A DNA stretch of 64,000 bases from HGM04593 sp045647885 (GTDB taxonomy: Bacteria > Bacteroidota > Bacteroidia > Bacteroidales > Bacteroidaceae): NCBI GenBank assembly GCA_045647885.1, contig JAZRMX010000026.1, positions 62,001 through 126,000 on the forward strand, written 5' to 3'. The position numbers were made by a program, and so were the translations under genes. The notes beneath the pieces are model-generated. The model was given only the letters and a program-made list of their open reading frames with translations. It was not told the DNA's origin and made no database searches. The first letter of the stretch is position 1. Every line of letters starts with the position of its first letter. Of the stretch, positions 16,932-25,555 are shown one piece after another.

Positions 16932-17519
16932 TTAATCCTTATTGTATCGTTTGTTCAAACCACTTATAACCTCTTTTGTAATGTCGAGAGCCTGGTTTGC
17001 ATAAAGCAGGTTGTCGCCCACGCGACTGATGATTAGGTCGTAACCCATCTCTTTGTTGTATTCATTGAGGAATGAATTTATTGAGTCGCGAAGAATGATA
17101 TTGTTCTTCTGGCTCTCTGTTGCAAGCTCCGCTGCAAGGCGCTCCGAAAGTTTTTCGTAATCCTCGCGGCGCTTGATTATGCGGTTCTGTTCCTCTTCGG
17201 CACGTCTTTGTGTTGCATAAACATTGTTCTCGAGCTTGCGCTGGAAATCTTCAATGTCGGCCTGTATGTCTTTTGCCTTTTCGCTCAATGTCATGCGCAT
17301 ATTTTCCTCCTTGCGCAACATCTCTTTGTTTATTGTTATTGACAAATCGTAGCTTGAGAGCAACGAATCAATGTCGACAAATGCAATTTTAATCCCTTTT
17401 ACACCTTCGCATACTGCGGGTGAGGCAGGTGCAGGTGTGTTCTCCTGGTTACATTGTGTGAAAGTCAGCATTGCAGCAAAAGCAACTGCAAAGAGTTTAA
17501 GATTCTTAAAATTTTTCAT
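16932..17519 (-). CDS. OmpH/Skp-like periplasmic chaperone lipoprotein
   Basis: 195 aa. An N-terminal signal with a possible lipobox (LTFTQC, Cys at about 23) is followed by a short PAPASP linker. A long charged coiled coil lies around residues 60-140 (EENMRMTLSEKAKDIQADIE..., RRAEEEQNRIIKRRE), flanked by the IAFVDIDSLLSSYD strand and a C-terminal YDLIISRVGDNLLYANQALDIT strand. This is the tentacle fold of Skp/OmpH, which escorts outer-membrane proteins. It is followed upstream on the same strand by a small membrane protein gene. Confidence 0.85.
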   Translation of the reverse strand: MKNFKNLKLFAVAFAAMLTFTQCNQENTPAPASPAVCEGVKGIKIAFVDIDSLLSSYDLSITINKEMLRKEENMRMTLSEKAKDIQADIEDFQRKLENNVYATQRRAEEEQNRIIKRREDYEKLSERLAAELATESQKNNIILRDSINSFLNEYNKEMGYDLIISRVGDNLLYANQALDITKEVISGLNKRYNKD

Positions 17520-17530
17520 AGTTCTATTTC

Positions 17531-17746
17531 TTATTTTTTTCTTGTTTCACTCACGGAAAGAGGGTTGATGCGGCGTGCATCCTTGTCCTGCGACTGCACG
17601 CATTTTATTCCTCTCTTGCGCATATGTTTGTTTCCACCCACGTGCGTGTTGGGGAATTTCCCGTTCTTTTTTATAATTATGGTTATTGCTAATAAAGCAA
17701 AACTTATAGCAATTATTAACAGAGTAAGTAGTAAAGTTTGCAACAT
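17531..17746 (-). CDS. small conserved membrane protein, 71 aa
   Basis: One N-terminal membrane helix (residues about 3-25) is followed by a basic tail with FPNTHVGGNKHMRKRGIKCVQSQD, a compact, conserved-looking motif with paired Cys/His/Lys/Arg. It probably belongs to a short Bacteroidota membrane protein family of unknown role. It starts at 17746 and ends 11 nt before the OmpH-like gene, probably in one transcript. Confidence 0.65.
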   Translation of the reverse strand: MLQTLLLTLLIIAISFALLAITIIIKKNGKFPNTHVGGNKHMRKRGIKCVQSQDKDARRINPLSVSETRKK

Positions 17747-17808
17747 TTCAATTATATTTGCTCAACAACAGTAGTTGTATCCCTTATGGGTGTTTTTTAT
17801 ATGCGGTG

Positions 17809-17816
17809 CGAAGATA
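17809..17816 (-). promoter_or_regulatory. candidate -7 box (TATCTTCG) for small membrane protein/ompH-like
   Basis: On the minus strand TATCTTCG lies 62 nt before the start at 17746. The same octamer occurs before the DPP-IV-like gene and on both sides of the rlmH-nadC gap. No clear -33 box was seen. Confidence 0.35.
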
Positions 17817-17943
17817 ACTTTTTTGTCCGTCTTTCCGCATTATTACGGGTAAAAAAATATCAAAAAGGGATTAAATGTTTCATTTATTAAAGTTATTTTA
17901 CAAAGAGAATTTATAAATTAACAAATTTAAACAATAAATAGAT

Positions 17944-19401
17944 ATGGAGAATTTGAATTTGCAACCCCAAGCGGTGTTCAACTATTTTTTGCAGTTATGT
18001 AAAATTCCTCACGGCTCCAAGAATGAGGCGCAGATATCGAAGTTCCTTCAGGATTTTGGAAAAAGCCTTGGTTTTGAGACTCTCGCCGACGAGGTGGGCA
18101 ATGTCCTTATTAAGAAACCTGCCACTCCCGGTTATGAGAACCGCAAGACTGTGATTCTGCAGGGACATATGGATATGGTGTGCGACAAGCGCCCCGACGT
18201 GGTACACGATTTTACCAAAGATCCCATAAAGGCTTTTGTTGATGGCGAGTGGCTGAAAGCCGAGGGTACCACTCTTGGTGCCGATAACGGTATAGGCGTA
18301 GCAGCTGGTATGGCGGTGCTTGCCGACAAGGAACTGAAGCACGGCCCCATAAATTGCTTGTTTACAATAGACGAGGAGACAGGACTTACCGGTGCCGAGA
18401 AACTTACTCCCGAATTCTTAAAGGGGGATATTCTCATAAATCTCGATTCAGAGGACGAGGGCGACATTTTCATTGGTTGCGCCGGAGGTATGCGCACAAC
18501 TGCGCTCTTCAAACATATGTGGGTTCCTGTTGCCGGCGATATGTTCTATATGAAGATTGATATCTCGGGTCTTACCGGAGGTCACTCGGGCGACGATATC
18601 GAGAAGGGGCGTGCCAATGCCAATAAATTGCTTTGCCGTTTCCTTTGTCGTGTGGCCGACAAATATGAATTCTATCTTTGCGATATTTCCGGTGGTAGCC
18701 TGCATAATGCAATACCGCGCGATGCTTCTGCTGTAATTGCTGTTCAGGCGGCCGACAAAGAGTCTGTACGCATAGACTTCAATATCTTTGCAGCTGAGGT
18801 TCAGGACGAATATAGTGTTACCGAGCCTAACGCCAGTTTCCTTCTTCAGAGTACAGAGCCCACCAGACGTTGCATAGACCCTGCTGTGGCTAAAGGTTTG
18901 TTGAAGGGTGTGAATGCTGCATTTAACGGAGTGTTCGCTATGAGTCAGGATATGCCCGGTCTTGTGGAGACCTCGAGCAACCTTGCTTCCATTAAACGTG
19001 AATCGGAAAATGTACTTGTTGTCACCACAAGCCAGCGCAGTTCCATTGAGTCGGGTCGTTATGCGGTTTCCGACGCTGTACGTGCGGCGTTTGAGCTTGC
19101 CGGTGCAAAGGTTGAGTGCAACGGCGGTTACCCCGGTTGGAAGCCCAATGTTAAGTCGGAAATTTTGAAGGTTGCTTGCGATACCTATAAGGAGATGTTT
19201 GGCAAGGAGGCAAATGTGAGAGCAATTCACGCAGGTCTTGAATGTGGTCTTTTCCTTGAGAAAGCCCCTGGTCTTGATATGATTTCTTTCGGCCCTACAA
19301 TGCGTGGCGTGCACTCTCCCGATGAGCGTTTGAACATCCCTTCGACCGAGCGTTGGTGGCGTCACCTTGTTGCTGTGCTCGAAAATGTGCCTGTAAAATA
19401 A
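17944..19401 (+). CDS. pepD: aminoacyl-histidine dipeptidase (peptidase M20C, PepD)
   Basis: 485 aa. It cleaves Xaa-His and other dipeptides in the cytosol. Metal ligands and catalytic residues are visible in order: GHMDMV, GADNGIGV, DEETGLTG with the catalytic Glu, NLDSEDEG, and a C-terminal PTMRGVHSPDE. The length is standard for the family. It is monocistronic or paired with the next lipoprotein gene 59 nt downstream. Confidence 0.93.
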   Translation: MENLNLQPQAVFNYFLQLCKIPHGSKNEAQISKFLQDFGKSLGFETLADEVGNVLIKKPATPGYENRKTVILQGHMDMVCDKRPDVVHDFTKDPIKAFVDGEWLKAEGTTLGADNGIGVAAGMAVLADKELKHGPINCLFTIDEETGLTGAEKLTPEFLKGDILINLDSEDEGDIFIGCAGGMRTTALFKHMWVPVAGDMFYMKIDISGLTGGHSGDDIEKGRANANKLLCRFLCRVADKYEFYLCDISGGSLHNAIPRDASAVIAVQAADKESVRIDFNIFAAEVQDEYSVTEPNASFLLQSTEPTRRCIDPAVAKGLLKGVNAAFNGVFAMSQDMPGLVETSSNLASIKRESENVLVVTTSQRSSIESGRYAVSDAVRAAFELAGAKVECNGGYPGWKPNVKSEILKVACDTYKEMFGKEANVRAIHAGLECGLFLEKAPGLDMISFGPTMRGVHSPDERLNIPSTERWWRHLVAVLENVPVK

Positions 19402-19460
19402 TGTACATACAATAATAGGGGTTTTTGCCCGTTACTATTGTGATGTAAAAATTAGAATGA

Positions 19461-20903
19461 ATGAAAGCGTTATATAGAATAATAGCTGCAATGTTTATTT
19501 CGGTTATCATCGTTGCTTGCAACGATGATACCGATTTTTCTACCGATTATAATCACAGGCTCACCTTTTCAACCGATGTAATCAGTTTCGACACCGTTTT
19601 TTCAACCCTCTGTTCATCGCGCAGCGGTGCTATGGTGTATAATTTCAATGACAAGGGGCTGAGGATAATGTCGGTGGAACTTGCCGGTGGTAGTTCGTCG
19701 GGCTTCCGCGTGATGGTCGACGGGCAATTCGGCACTCTTATGCACGACCTTGAACTGCGTAGTAAGGATAGCTTGTATGTCTTTGCCGAAGTGGTGCCGC
19801 CACTGAATGGTGCCAACGAGCCGGTGATGCTCACCGACAAGCTGTACTTTACACTGGAGAGTGGTGTGCAGCAGGAGATAGAGCTTGTGGCTTATGGCCG
19901 CGATGCTGTGTTTATGCGTGCGGTAACAGTGCGCAGCGACTCGCTCATAAAGCGTGGGCATTATGTGGTGTATGACAGTCTTGTGGTTGCTCCTTCGGCT
20001 ACACTTTCCATTGAACCTGGTACAACGCTTTACTTCCACGACGACGTACCTATGGTGGTACGTGGCAGCCTTTCGGCAGTTGGAGAGAAGGATAGTCCTA
20101 TAATATTCCGTGGCGACAGAACCGATAATATTTTCAGCTATCTGCCTTACGACCGCTTGCCCGGCCAGTGGGATGGCGTGAAAATTGCCCCCACAAGCAA
20201 TAGCAATGTGTTAGAGTATTGCGATATTCACAGCGCCAACTATGGTATAAAAGTGGAAGCGGGTGATGCTACCGCGCAACGTCTTGTTATGAATGCTTCG
20301 CGCCTGGAAAATTTCTACGGTAACGCGCTGGAACTTCTGCAGTCGCAGGCCGAAGTGACGAACACCCTTATTGCAAATGCCGGTGGCAATTGTGTGAAAC
20401 TTGTAGGTGGCAATGCCAATTTCGTACATTGCACCATTGCCAATTTCTTTGTATTCAAGACACGCGATGCAGCCCTTGCTCTCTATAATTACAATGGTGC
20501 AGAACCGGCTCCTTTGCGCGATGCAAGTTTTGTGAACTGTATAATTACGGGTTCGCAGAGCGACGAGGTCTATGGCTATTTTTCCGAGGATAGCGAGAGT
20601 AACTGCCGTTTTGTGAATTCGCTTGTAAACACGGTGGTGCCCGAGGGTGACGAGCGCTTTGTAAATGTGGTTGCCGATGTTGCCGATGTCGCTCCTTTTG
20701 CCGACGGCCATTTCAATACCATTAACCACGATATCTATTATTACGATTTCCACCTTGCGGCAAATTCTGCGGCACGTTCTTTGGGTACCGGCGATATACT
20801 GCTACACGAGTATTTGAAGTACGACAAGGATGGTAACCTGCGCGAGCCCGGCTGTGTGGATGTTGGTTGTTACCAATATGTTGAGCCCTTGCAAGGTGAA
20901 TAG
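19461..20903 (+). CDS. right-handed beta-helix lipoprotein, 480 aa
   Basis: Signal peptide and lipobox IIVAC with Cys at about residue 20. Residues about 30-140 look like an N-terminal beta domain. From about 160 on there are repeated short turns of the parallel beta-helix type (SIEPGTTLYFHDD, VLEYCDIHSANYGIKVEAG, VTNTLIANAGGNCVKLVGG, FVNCIITGSQ). Catalytic residues typical of polysaccharide lyases are not obvious. Likely a surface lipoprotein binding or processing a carbohydrate; function inferred from fold only. Confidence 0.8.
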   Translation: MKALYRIIAAMFISVIIVACNDDTDFSTDYNHRLTFSTDVISFDTVFSTLCSSRSGAMVYNFNDKGLRIMSVELAGGSSSGFRVMVDGQFGTLMHDLELRSKDSLYVFAEVVPPLNGANEPVMLTDKLYFTLESGVQQEIELVAYGRDAVFMRAVTVRSDSLIKRGHYVVYDSLVVAPSATLSIEPGTTLYFHDDVPMVVRGSLSAVGEKDSPIIFRGDRTDNIFSYLPYDRLPGQWDGVKIAPTSNSNVLEYCDIHSANYGIKVEAGDATAQRLVMNASRLENFYGNALELLQSQAEVTNTLIANAGGNCVKLVGGNANFVHCTIANFFVFKTRDAALALYNYNGAEPAPLRDASFVNCIITGSQSDEVYGYFSEDSESNCRFVNSLVNTVVPEGDERFVNVVADVADVAPFADGHFNTINHDIYYYDFHLAANSAARSLGTGDILLHEYLKYDKDGNLREPGCVDVGCYQYVEPLQGE

Positions 20904-20922
20904 TGGGGGAACTTAATCATAC

Positions 20923-20955
20923 CAACAAAGGCTGTGCACTGCACAGCCTTTGTTG
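20923..20955. terminator. hairpin between beta-helix lipoprotein gene and rlmH
   Basis: CAACAAAGGCTGTGC / GCACAGCCTTTGTTG is a perfect 15-bp stem with a 3-nt loop between two convergent genes. The T-run is weak, but position and stem strength suggest termination in both directions. Confidence 0.75.
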
Positions 20956-20980
20956 TGATTATAGCTTTTATATGTTAGGA

Positions 20981-21454
20981 TTATTCGTGGTGGTAAGGTA
21001 GGTGGTTTATGATGGTGTATGCACGGTAGAGCTGTTCTACAAAGAGCAGGCGTATCATTTGGTGCGAGAAGGTCATTTTGGAGAGCGATAGCTTCTCGTG
21101 GGCAGCGTCGTAAACCTTTTGCGAGAAACCGTAGGGGCCGCCAACGATAAATACTAATCGCTTGGTGGAAATGTTCTGCTTGTGCTCTATCCATGCTGCG
21201 AATTCTGTAGAACGGTACTCCTTGCCGCCTTCGTCGAGCAGTACCACGCGGTCGCCTGCCTGCAGGCTTTTGAGTATGAGCTCGCCCTCCTGTTCTTTTT
21301 GCTGTGCCTCGCTCAGTTTACGGGCGTTCTTGAGCTCGGGTATTACTTCGGTATCGAATTGTGTGAAATGGCTCAAACGGCTGGTATAGTCTTTTATGCC
21401 GGCTATTATGTTTGCATCGACTGTGCGGCCAACAACGAGGAGAGTGATTTTCAT
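20981..21454 (-). CDS. rlmH: 23S rRNA (pseudouridine1915-N3)-methyltransferase
   Basis: 157 aa, SPOUT methyltransferase acting on helix 69 of the 70S ribosome. Signatures: MKITLLVVGRT at the start, DRVVLLDEGGKEYRSTEFA, the SAM-binding knot FIVGGPYGFS, and LSLSKMTFSHQMIRLLFVEQLYRA at the end. The length is normal. It is divergent from nadC across a 70-nt gap with a symmetric promoter. Confidence 0.96.
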   Translation of the reverse strand: MKITLLVVGRTVDANIIAGIKDYTSRLSHFTQFDTEVIPELKNARKLSEAQQKEQEGELILKSLQAGDRVVLLDEGGKEYRSTEFAAWIEHKQNISTKRLVFIVGGPYGFSQKVYDAAHEKLSLSKMTFSHQMIRLLFVEQLYRAYTIINHLPYHHE

Positions 21455-21476
21455 ACTTGTTTTTTATCTTTATGGT

Positions 21477-21508
21477 TGCGAAGATAAGAAGATTTGTCTA
21501 TCTTCGCA
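21477..21508. promoter_or_regulatory. symmetric divergent promoter rlmH/nadC
   Basis: TGCGAAGATA (21477-21486) and TATCTTCGCA (21499-21508) are perfect inverted repeats 12 nt apart. Each arm reads TATCTTCG, a TAnnTTTG-like -7 box, toward its own gene: leftward to rlmH (start 21454) and rightward to nadC (start 21525). The arms are close enough that polymerase could probably not sit on both at once. Confidence 0.55.
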
Positions 21509-21524
21509 AAAAATATCTTGTACT

Positions 21525-22376
21525 ATGAATATTAAAGACGAACTTATCGACAGACTTATCGACTTGTCATTTGCCGAGGATATCGGTGACGGAGACCATA
21601 CTACACTTTCTTCAATCCCTGCCGACGCGATGGGAAAGAATATGTTGCTCATAAAAGAGGATGGCGTGCTTGCCGGAGTGGAGATGGCAAAGCGTATCTT
21701 TGCCCGTTTCGATGAGAGCCTCGAGGTGGAGGTGCTCATTGAGGATGGTGCCGAGGTGAAGAAGGGCGATATTGCAATGTATGTAACTGGCAGCGTGCGC
21801 TCTTTGTTGCAGACCGAGCGTTTGATGCTGAACGTTATGCAGCGTATGAGCGGTATTGCTACTATGACCCGCAAGTACGTGAAGAGACTCGAGGGTACAA
21901 ACACCCGCGTGCTCGATACTCGCAAGACTACCCCCGGTATGCGTATTATGGAGAAGGAGGCTGTGCGCATTGGTGGTGGTGTGAACCACCGTATCGGTCT
22001 TTTCGATATGATTCTTCTCAAGGATAACCACGTTGACTTTGCCGGTGGTATTAAAGAGGCTATCGTGCGTGCGCAGGAGTACTGCAAGGAGAAGGGTAAG
22101 GATCTTAAAATTGAGATTGAGGTGCGTAACTTCGACGAGTTGCAGCAGGTACTCGACCTTGGCGGTGTGCATCGTATTATGTTCGATAACTTCGACACCG
22201 AAAAGACACGCAAGGCTGTGGAGATGGTTGCAGGGCGCTACGAGACAGAGTCGTCGGGCGGTATCACCTTTGACACATTGCGCGACTATGCACTTTGCGG
22301 CGTAGACTACATCTCTGTGGGTGCGCTCACTCACTCGGTTATGGGTCTTGATATGAGCTTTAAGGCTGTGAAGTAA
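21525..22376 (+). CDS. nadC: nicotinate-nucleotide pyrophosphorylase (carboxylating), QPRTase
   Basis: 283 aa. It converts quinolinate and PRPP to NaMN in de novo NAD synthesis. Motifs: AEDIGDGDHTT, TERLMLNVMQRMSGIAT, DTRKTTPGMR, GGGVNHRIGLFDMILLKDNH and the C-terminal GVDYISVGALTHS. Start ATG 21525 begins with MNIKDELIDRLI, as expected for the family; upstream in-frame codons run into the promoter. No nadA or nadB is adjacent. Confidence 0.96.
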   Translation: MNIKDELIDRLIDLSFAEDIGDGDHTTLSSIPADAMGKNMLLIKEDGVLAGVEMAKRIFARFDESLEVEVLIEDGAEVKKGDIAMYVTGSVRSLLQTERLMLNVMQRMSGIATMTRKYVKRLEGTNTRVLDTRKTTPGMRIMEKEAVRIGGGVNHRIGLFDMILLKDNHVDFAGGIKEAIVRAQEYCKEKGKDLKIEIEVRNFDELQQVLDLGGVHRIMFDNFDTEKTRKAVEMVAGRYETESSGGITFDTLRDYALCGVDYISVGALTHSVMGLDMSFKAVK

Positions 22377-22466
22377 AAGAATCTGTCGGTGTTTTAAGGC
22401 TGTATGTCGATTTTACTTTCGTGGATGTTATAAAAAATGTAACTTGCTGCTGAAATATTTGATAAA

Positions 22467-23708
22467 ATGAAATTAAGCAGAAGAACCACGGAGTATTTGA
22501 TATATTCTCTTTTTTGGGGAGCATTGATTCTTGTCCCTTTCTGGGGTATGAACAATGGCATAGCCGTGGAGACAATCGACTGGGACAAGGCGCTTAAATA
22601 TTGGACATATCTGTTGCCGGCGCTGGTTCTCTTCTTTATAAACAATAATGTATTAATGCCGTTCCTCCTTTATAAAAAAGGAGGGCGGCGTTATTTGTTG
22701 TATCTTATATGCCTGATAGCGTTGTTCTACTTCGGTTTTATCTCTGTTATGTCTATGGTGAGGAGCGAGAAACGCCCGCCTGTGGCAGAGATGCGGCTCG
22801 ACTTAGGTATGCCACAACCGCCACCAATCGGGCGGCACAAGAAACCACCACTACAAGAAGCGTACGTCAAGTTACAAAAGATGCAACATACTGTGCACGA
22901 TTTTTTCACTGATAACTATTCGTACAGAATAAAGATGCCTCCGCACGGTGCTTTGGGCAGAAAAACCGCTCCCAATGCCTTTGTATACTCCGACAGCGTG
23001 CAGCTTCTGCTTGTAGTGTTTACTCTTATCTTTAATATCTGTGTACGCCTTTTCTTCCTTAATCTGCGTAATGAGGAGCATCTTAAGGAACTGGAAAAAC
23101 AGAAACTGCGCACGGAACTTGAATATCTGAAGTACCAGATAAATCCTCACTTCTTTATGAACACGCTGAACAATATTCACGCGCTCATAGACATTGACAA
23201 GAGGAAAGCACAGAATTCTGTCATTGAACTTTCAAAGATGATGCGTCACGTGCTGTATGATGCTCCGTCGTCGTTTGTTACGCTTGCCAAGGAGGTTGAG
23301 TTCCTGAACAGTTATATGGACCTTATGAGGTTGCGTTATACCGACTCTTTGAAAGTCGAGTGCTCTTTCCCCTGCAAAGTCGATGGGCACAGGATTCCTT
23401 CCCTGCTTTTTGTTTCGTTTGTGGAGAATGCTTTTAAGCACGGAGTGTCGTATAATGGTAAATCCTTTATAAAGGCGGTATTGAGTGTCGACGATAAATT
23501 CATTTCTTTCTTCTGCTCAAATTCCTGTGTGGCGCAGAGCGAGTCTGGGCTGCCTTCGCACCACTTGGGTATAGGTATTGATAATGTAAGGAAAAGGTTG
23601 TCGCTCATCTATGGCGAGGATTATAGCTTGGAAATTAAAAGAGATAAAAGTGAATTTTGTGTAATATTGAAAATTCCCGTGTCGAATGATAAAATGTATA
23701 TTGGTTGA
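22467..23708 (+). CDS. LytS/YehU-type sensor histidine kinase
   Basis: 413 aa. About four membrane helices: residues 10-28, 47-68, 74-98 and 178-200. A Pro-rich extracytoplasmic stretch (about 101-175) lies between helices 3 and 4. After a short coiled coil comes the His_kinase domain with QINPHFFMNTLNNI (predicted phospho-His at about 228). An HATPase with SFVENAFKHGV and GIGIDNVRKRL follows. It overlaps the response-regulator gene by 23 nt, so the two form one signalling pair. The stimulus is unknown. Confidence 0.9.
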   Translation: MKLSRRTTEYLIYSLFWGALILVPFWGMNNGIAVETIDWDKALKYWTYLLPALVLFFINNNVLMPFLLYKKGGRRYLLYLICLIALFYFGFISVMSMVRSEKRPPVAEMRLDLGMPQPPPIGRHKKPPLQEAYVKLQKMQHTVHDFFTDNYSYRIKMPPHGALGRKTAPNAFVYSDSVQLLLVVFTLIFNICVRLFFLNLRNEEHLKELEKQKLRTELEYLKYQINPHFFMNTLNNIHALIDIDKRKAQNSVIELSKMMRHVLYDAPSSFVTLAKEVEFLNSYMDLMRLRYTDSLKVECSFPCKVDGHRIPSLLFVSFVENAFKHGVSYNGKSFIKAVLSVDDKFISFFCSNSCVAQSESGLPSHHLGIGIDNVRKRLSLIYGEDYSLEIKRDKSEFCVILKIPVSNDKMYIG

Positions 23709-24426
23709 TGATGAGCCTTTAGCTCTTGTGCAGTTGCAGAAGTATGTTGAAAGAATCTCTTTCCTTGAGTGTGTGAGGGCTTGCAGCTCGGCTGCTGAAG
23801 CGATTGAGGCTATGGCAAGTTTTGATGTTGATGTGATGTTTGTGGATATAAATATGCCCGATATTGATGGGTTGCAGTTGGTGCGTTCCCTTTCAAATCC
23901 TCCTATGGTGGTGTTTACAACCGCCTATTCGGAGTATGCGATAGAGGGTTTCAAACTCGACGCCATTGACTATCTGCTGAAACCTTTCTCTTTCGAGAAT
24001 TTTATGAAGGCGGTAAACAAGGTGCGCCAAATATACTCTTTGCGTAACAAGAAGAGCCCCGAGGTGGGAGAAGAGGGTGGCGTGTCGGACGATTGCCTAT
24101 TCGTTAAAGCGGACTACCGTATCCTGCGCATTCCCATTGCCGATATAAAATATATAGAGAGTATGAGCGAGTATGTGAGGATTTATGTCGAGGGAAGTGC
24201 AAAACCCATTGTCACGCTGGTGAGTATGAAAAAGATTGCGGAGTATCTGCCCACAGCAACCTTTATGCGCGTGCATCGCTCCTATATAGTAAATCTTAAC
24301 AGGGTTACCGAGGTGTCTCGTATGCGTATTGTTTACGATGGCGACGTATATGTACCCATAGGCGATATGTACAAGGATAATTTCCTTGAGTATATTGACA
24401 AACGTTTTATTGGCAAAAATAGTTGA
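23686..24426 (+). CDS. LytTR-family response regulator
   Basis: 246 aa. Receiver domain (about 1-120) with acidic pair DDE at 8-10, phospho-acceptor Asp54 in VDINMPDIDG, Thr in FTTAY and Lys in LLKPF. A short linker leads to a LytTR DNA-binding domain (about 140-240) with YIESMSEYVRIY and MRVHRSYIVNLN. It overlaps the kinase gene by 23 nt. LytTR regulators bind direct repeats; no target site was identified here. Confidence 0.92.
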   Translation: MIKCILVDDEPLALVQLQKYVERISFLECVRACSSAAEAIEAMASFDVDVMFVDINMPDIDGLQLVRSLSNPPMVVFTTAYSEYAIEGFKLDAIDYLLKPFSFENFMKAVNKVRQIYSLRNKKSPEVGEEGGVSDDCLFVKADYRILRIPIADIKYIESMSEYVRIYVEGSAKPIVTLVSMKKIAEYLPTATFMRVHRSYIVNLNRVTEVSRMRIVYDGDVYVPIGDMYKDNFLEYIDKRFIGKNS

Positions 24427-24452
24427 CGGAATATCTTTTTTTATTTAGTTTT

Positions 24453-24490
24453 GCAATGGTTGACCTTTTGTGTGAACCATTGCTTTTTTT
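24453..24490 (+). terminator. rho-independent terminator after the two-component pair
   Basis: GCAATGGTT / AACCATTGC stem with a 13-nt loop, followed by TTTTTTT, 27 nt after the regulator stop codon. Confidence 0.85.
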
Positions 24491-24521
24491 ATTTGTTCCA
24501 CTAATGTATAAAGAATGAGGT

Positions 24522-24989
24522 ATGAAGAATGAAGATTTTATGCGTCAAGCTATAGAGCTTGCGGTGGAGAATGTGAAATGTGGTGGTGGCCCTTTCGGCG
24601 CAGTTATTGTGCGCGACGGCAAGGTGGTGGCAACCGGTGTAAACAGGGTTACTGCAAACAACGACCCCACGGCACACGCCGAGGTGTCGGCCATCAGGGC
24701 TGCTTGTACAAAACTGGGAACTTTCGACTTGAGCGGTTGTGTAATTTATACCTCGTGTGAGCCTTGTCCCATGTGCTTGGGTGCCATATACTGGGCGCAT
24801 ATAGATAAGATATATTATGGTGCCAACCAGCACGACGCGGCTGCTGTGAATTTCGACGACTCTTTCATTTATCGTGAATTAGAGCTTAAACCAGCCGACA
24901 GGAATAAGCCGGTGGAAAATATATTGCACGACGAGGCTCTTGCGCCATTTAATCTGTGGCGCGAAAAAGATGATAAGATAGCATATTGA
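24522..24989 (+). CDS. guaD: guanine deaminase (cytidine-deaminase-like fold)
   Basis: 155 aa. Zinc deaminase motifs HAEV (His52, catalytic Glu54) and PCPMC (Cys82, Cys85). The segments NDPTAHAEVSAIR, YTSCEPCPMCLGAIYWA and FDDSFIYREL, plus a C-terminal PFNLWREKDDKIAY, match the Bacillus-type GuaD (guanine to xanthine) rather than TadA or cytidine deaminase. Cytosolic purine salvage. The stop codon lies inside a strong bidirectional terminator. Confidence 0.88.
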   Translation: MKNEDFMRQAIELAVENVKCGGGPFGAVIVRDGKVVATGVNRVTANNDPTAHAEVSAIRAACTKLGTFDLSGCVIYTSCEPCPMCLGAIYWAHIDKIYYGANQHDAAAVNFDDSFIYRELELKPADRNKPVENILHDEALAPFNLWREKDDKIAY

Positions 24990-25041
24990 AATAAGCAGAA
25001 AGAGGTTGCCTTCAACGGCAACCTCTTTCTGCTTATTTCAA
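24986..25041. terminator. long bidirectional terminator embedding both stop codons
   Basis: A ~25-bp perfect stem (TTGAAATAAGCAGAAAGAGG... and complement) with a 6-nt loop. The guaD stop (24987-24989) lies in the left arm and the stop of the leftward DUF454 gene (25033-25035) in the right arm. Confidence 0.85.
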
Positions 25042-25392
25042 TGTCTTGTAGTGCAGTATGTGTATGCTTATGCCTGTTGCAAGTAGGATAAAAAATATTT
25101 TCAGCCACCAGCTGTCGGCTATTGCAAAGGTGCAGTAGAGTAAAGTACCCCACACCAGGCTCACCGATATTATTTTTACTCTTAAAGGTATTGCTCTGTT
25201 CTCGCGGAAATTGCGGATGTAGGGACCTAAATGAGGGTGCGCAAGCAGCCAATTATATAATTCTTGTGAGCTGTGGAAGTACAATGCCGCTGCCAAAAGA
25301 AGAAAAGGGGTAGTGGGCAGTAATGGTAGAAAAATACCTATTACACCCAGCGCGAGCGATACTGTTCCTAAAAATGCAAGAAAATACTTCAT
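25033..25392 (-). CDS. DUF454 (YbaN-like) membrane protein
   Basis: 119 aa. Membrane helices at about 3-22, 24-40, 72-90 and 93-112. The family signature FLPLLPTTPFLLLAA is at about residues 21-35, followed by a conserved amphipathic stretch (YNWLLAHPHLGPYIRNFRENRAIP). Function of the family is unknown. Confidence 0.88.
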   Translation of the reverse strand: MKYFLAFLGTVSLALGVIGIFLPLLPTTPFLLLAAALYFHSSQELYNWLLAHPHLGPYIRNFRENRAIPLRVKIISVSLVWGTLLYCTFAIADSWWLKIFFILLATGISIHILHYKTLK

Positions 25393-25555
25393 TGTTATTC
25401 ACGAAAAACTGCGCGAAGTTATCAATTTTATTCTTATTACACGCATAAAAAGGTTGTGTGGCTTTAAAAAAAAGGTTGTTTTTTTTATTTTTTGAAAAAA
25501 AGTTGTACCTTGCAGGTGTTTAAGAAAAATTTATTAACTGTAAAATAATACCAAT

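Noticed and set aside
18448..19365. 305-codon leftward frame opposite pepD
   Set aside because: Antisense to a clear M20 peptidase with all metal ligands; it is a by-product of codon bias.
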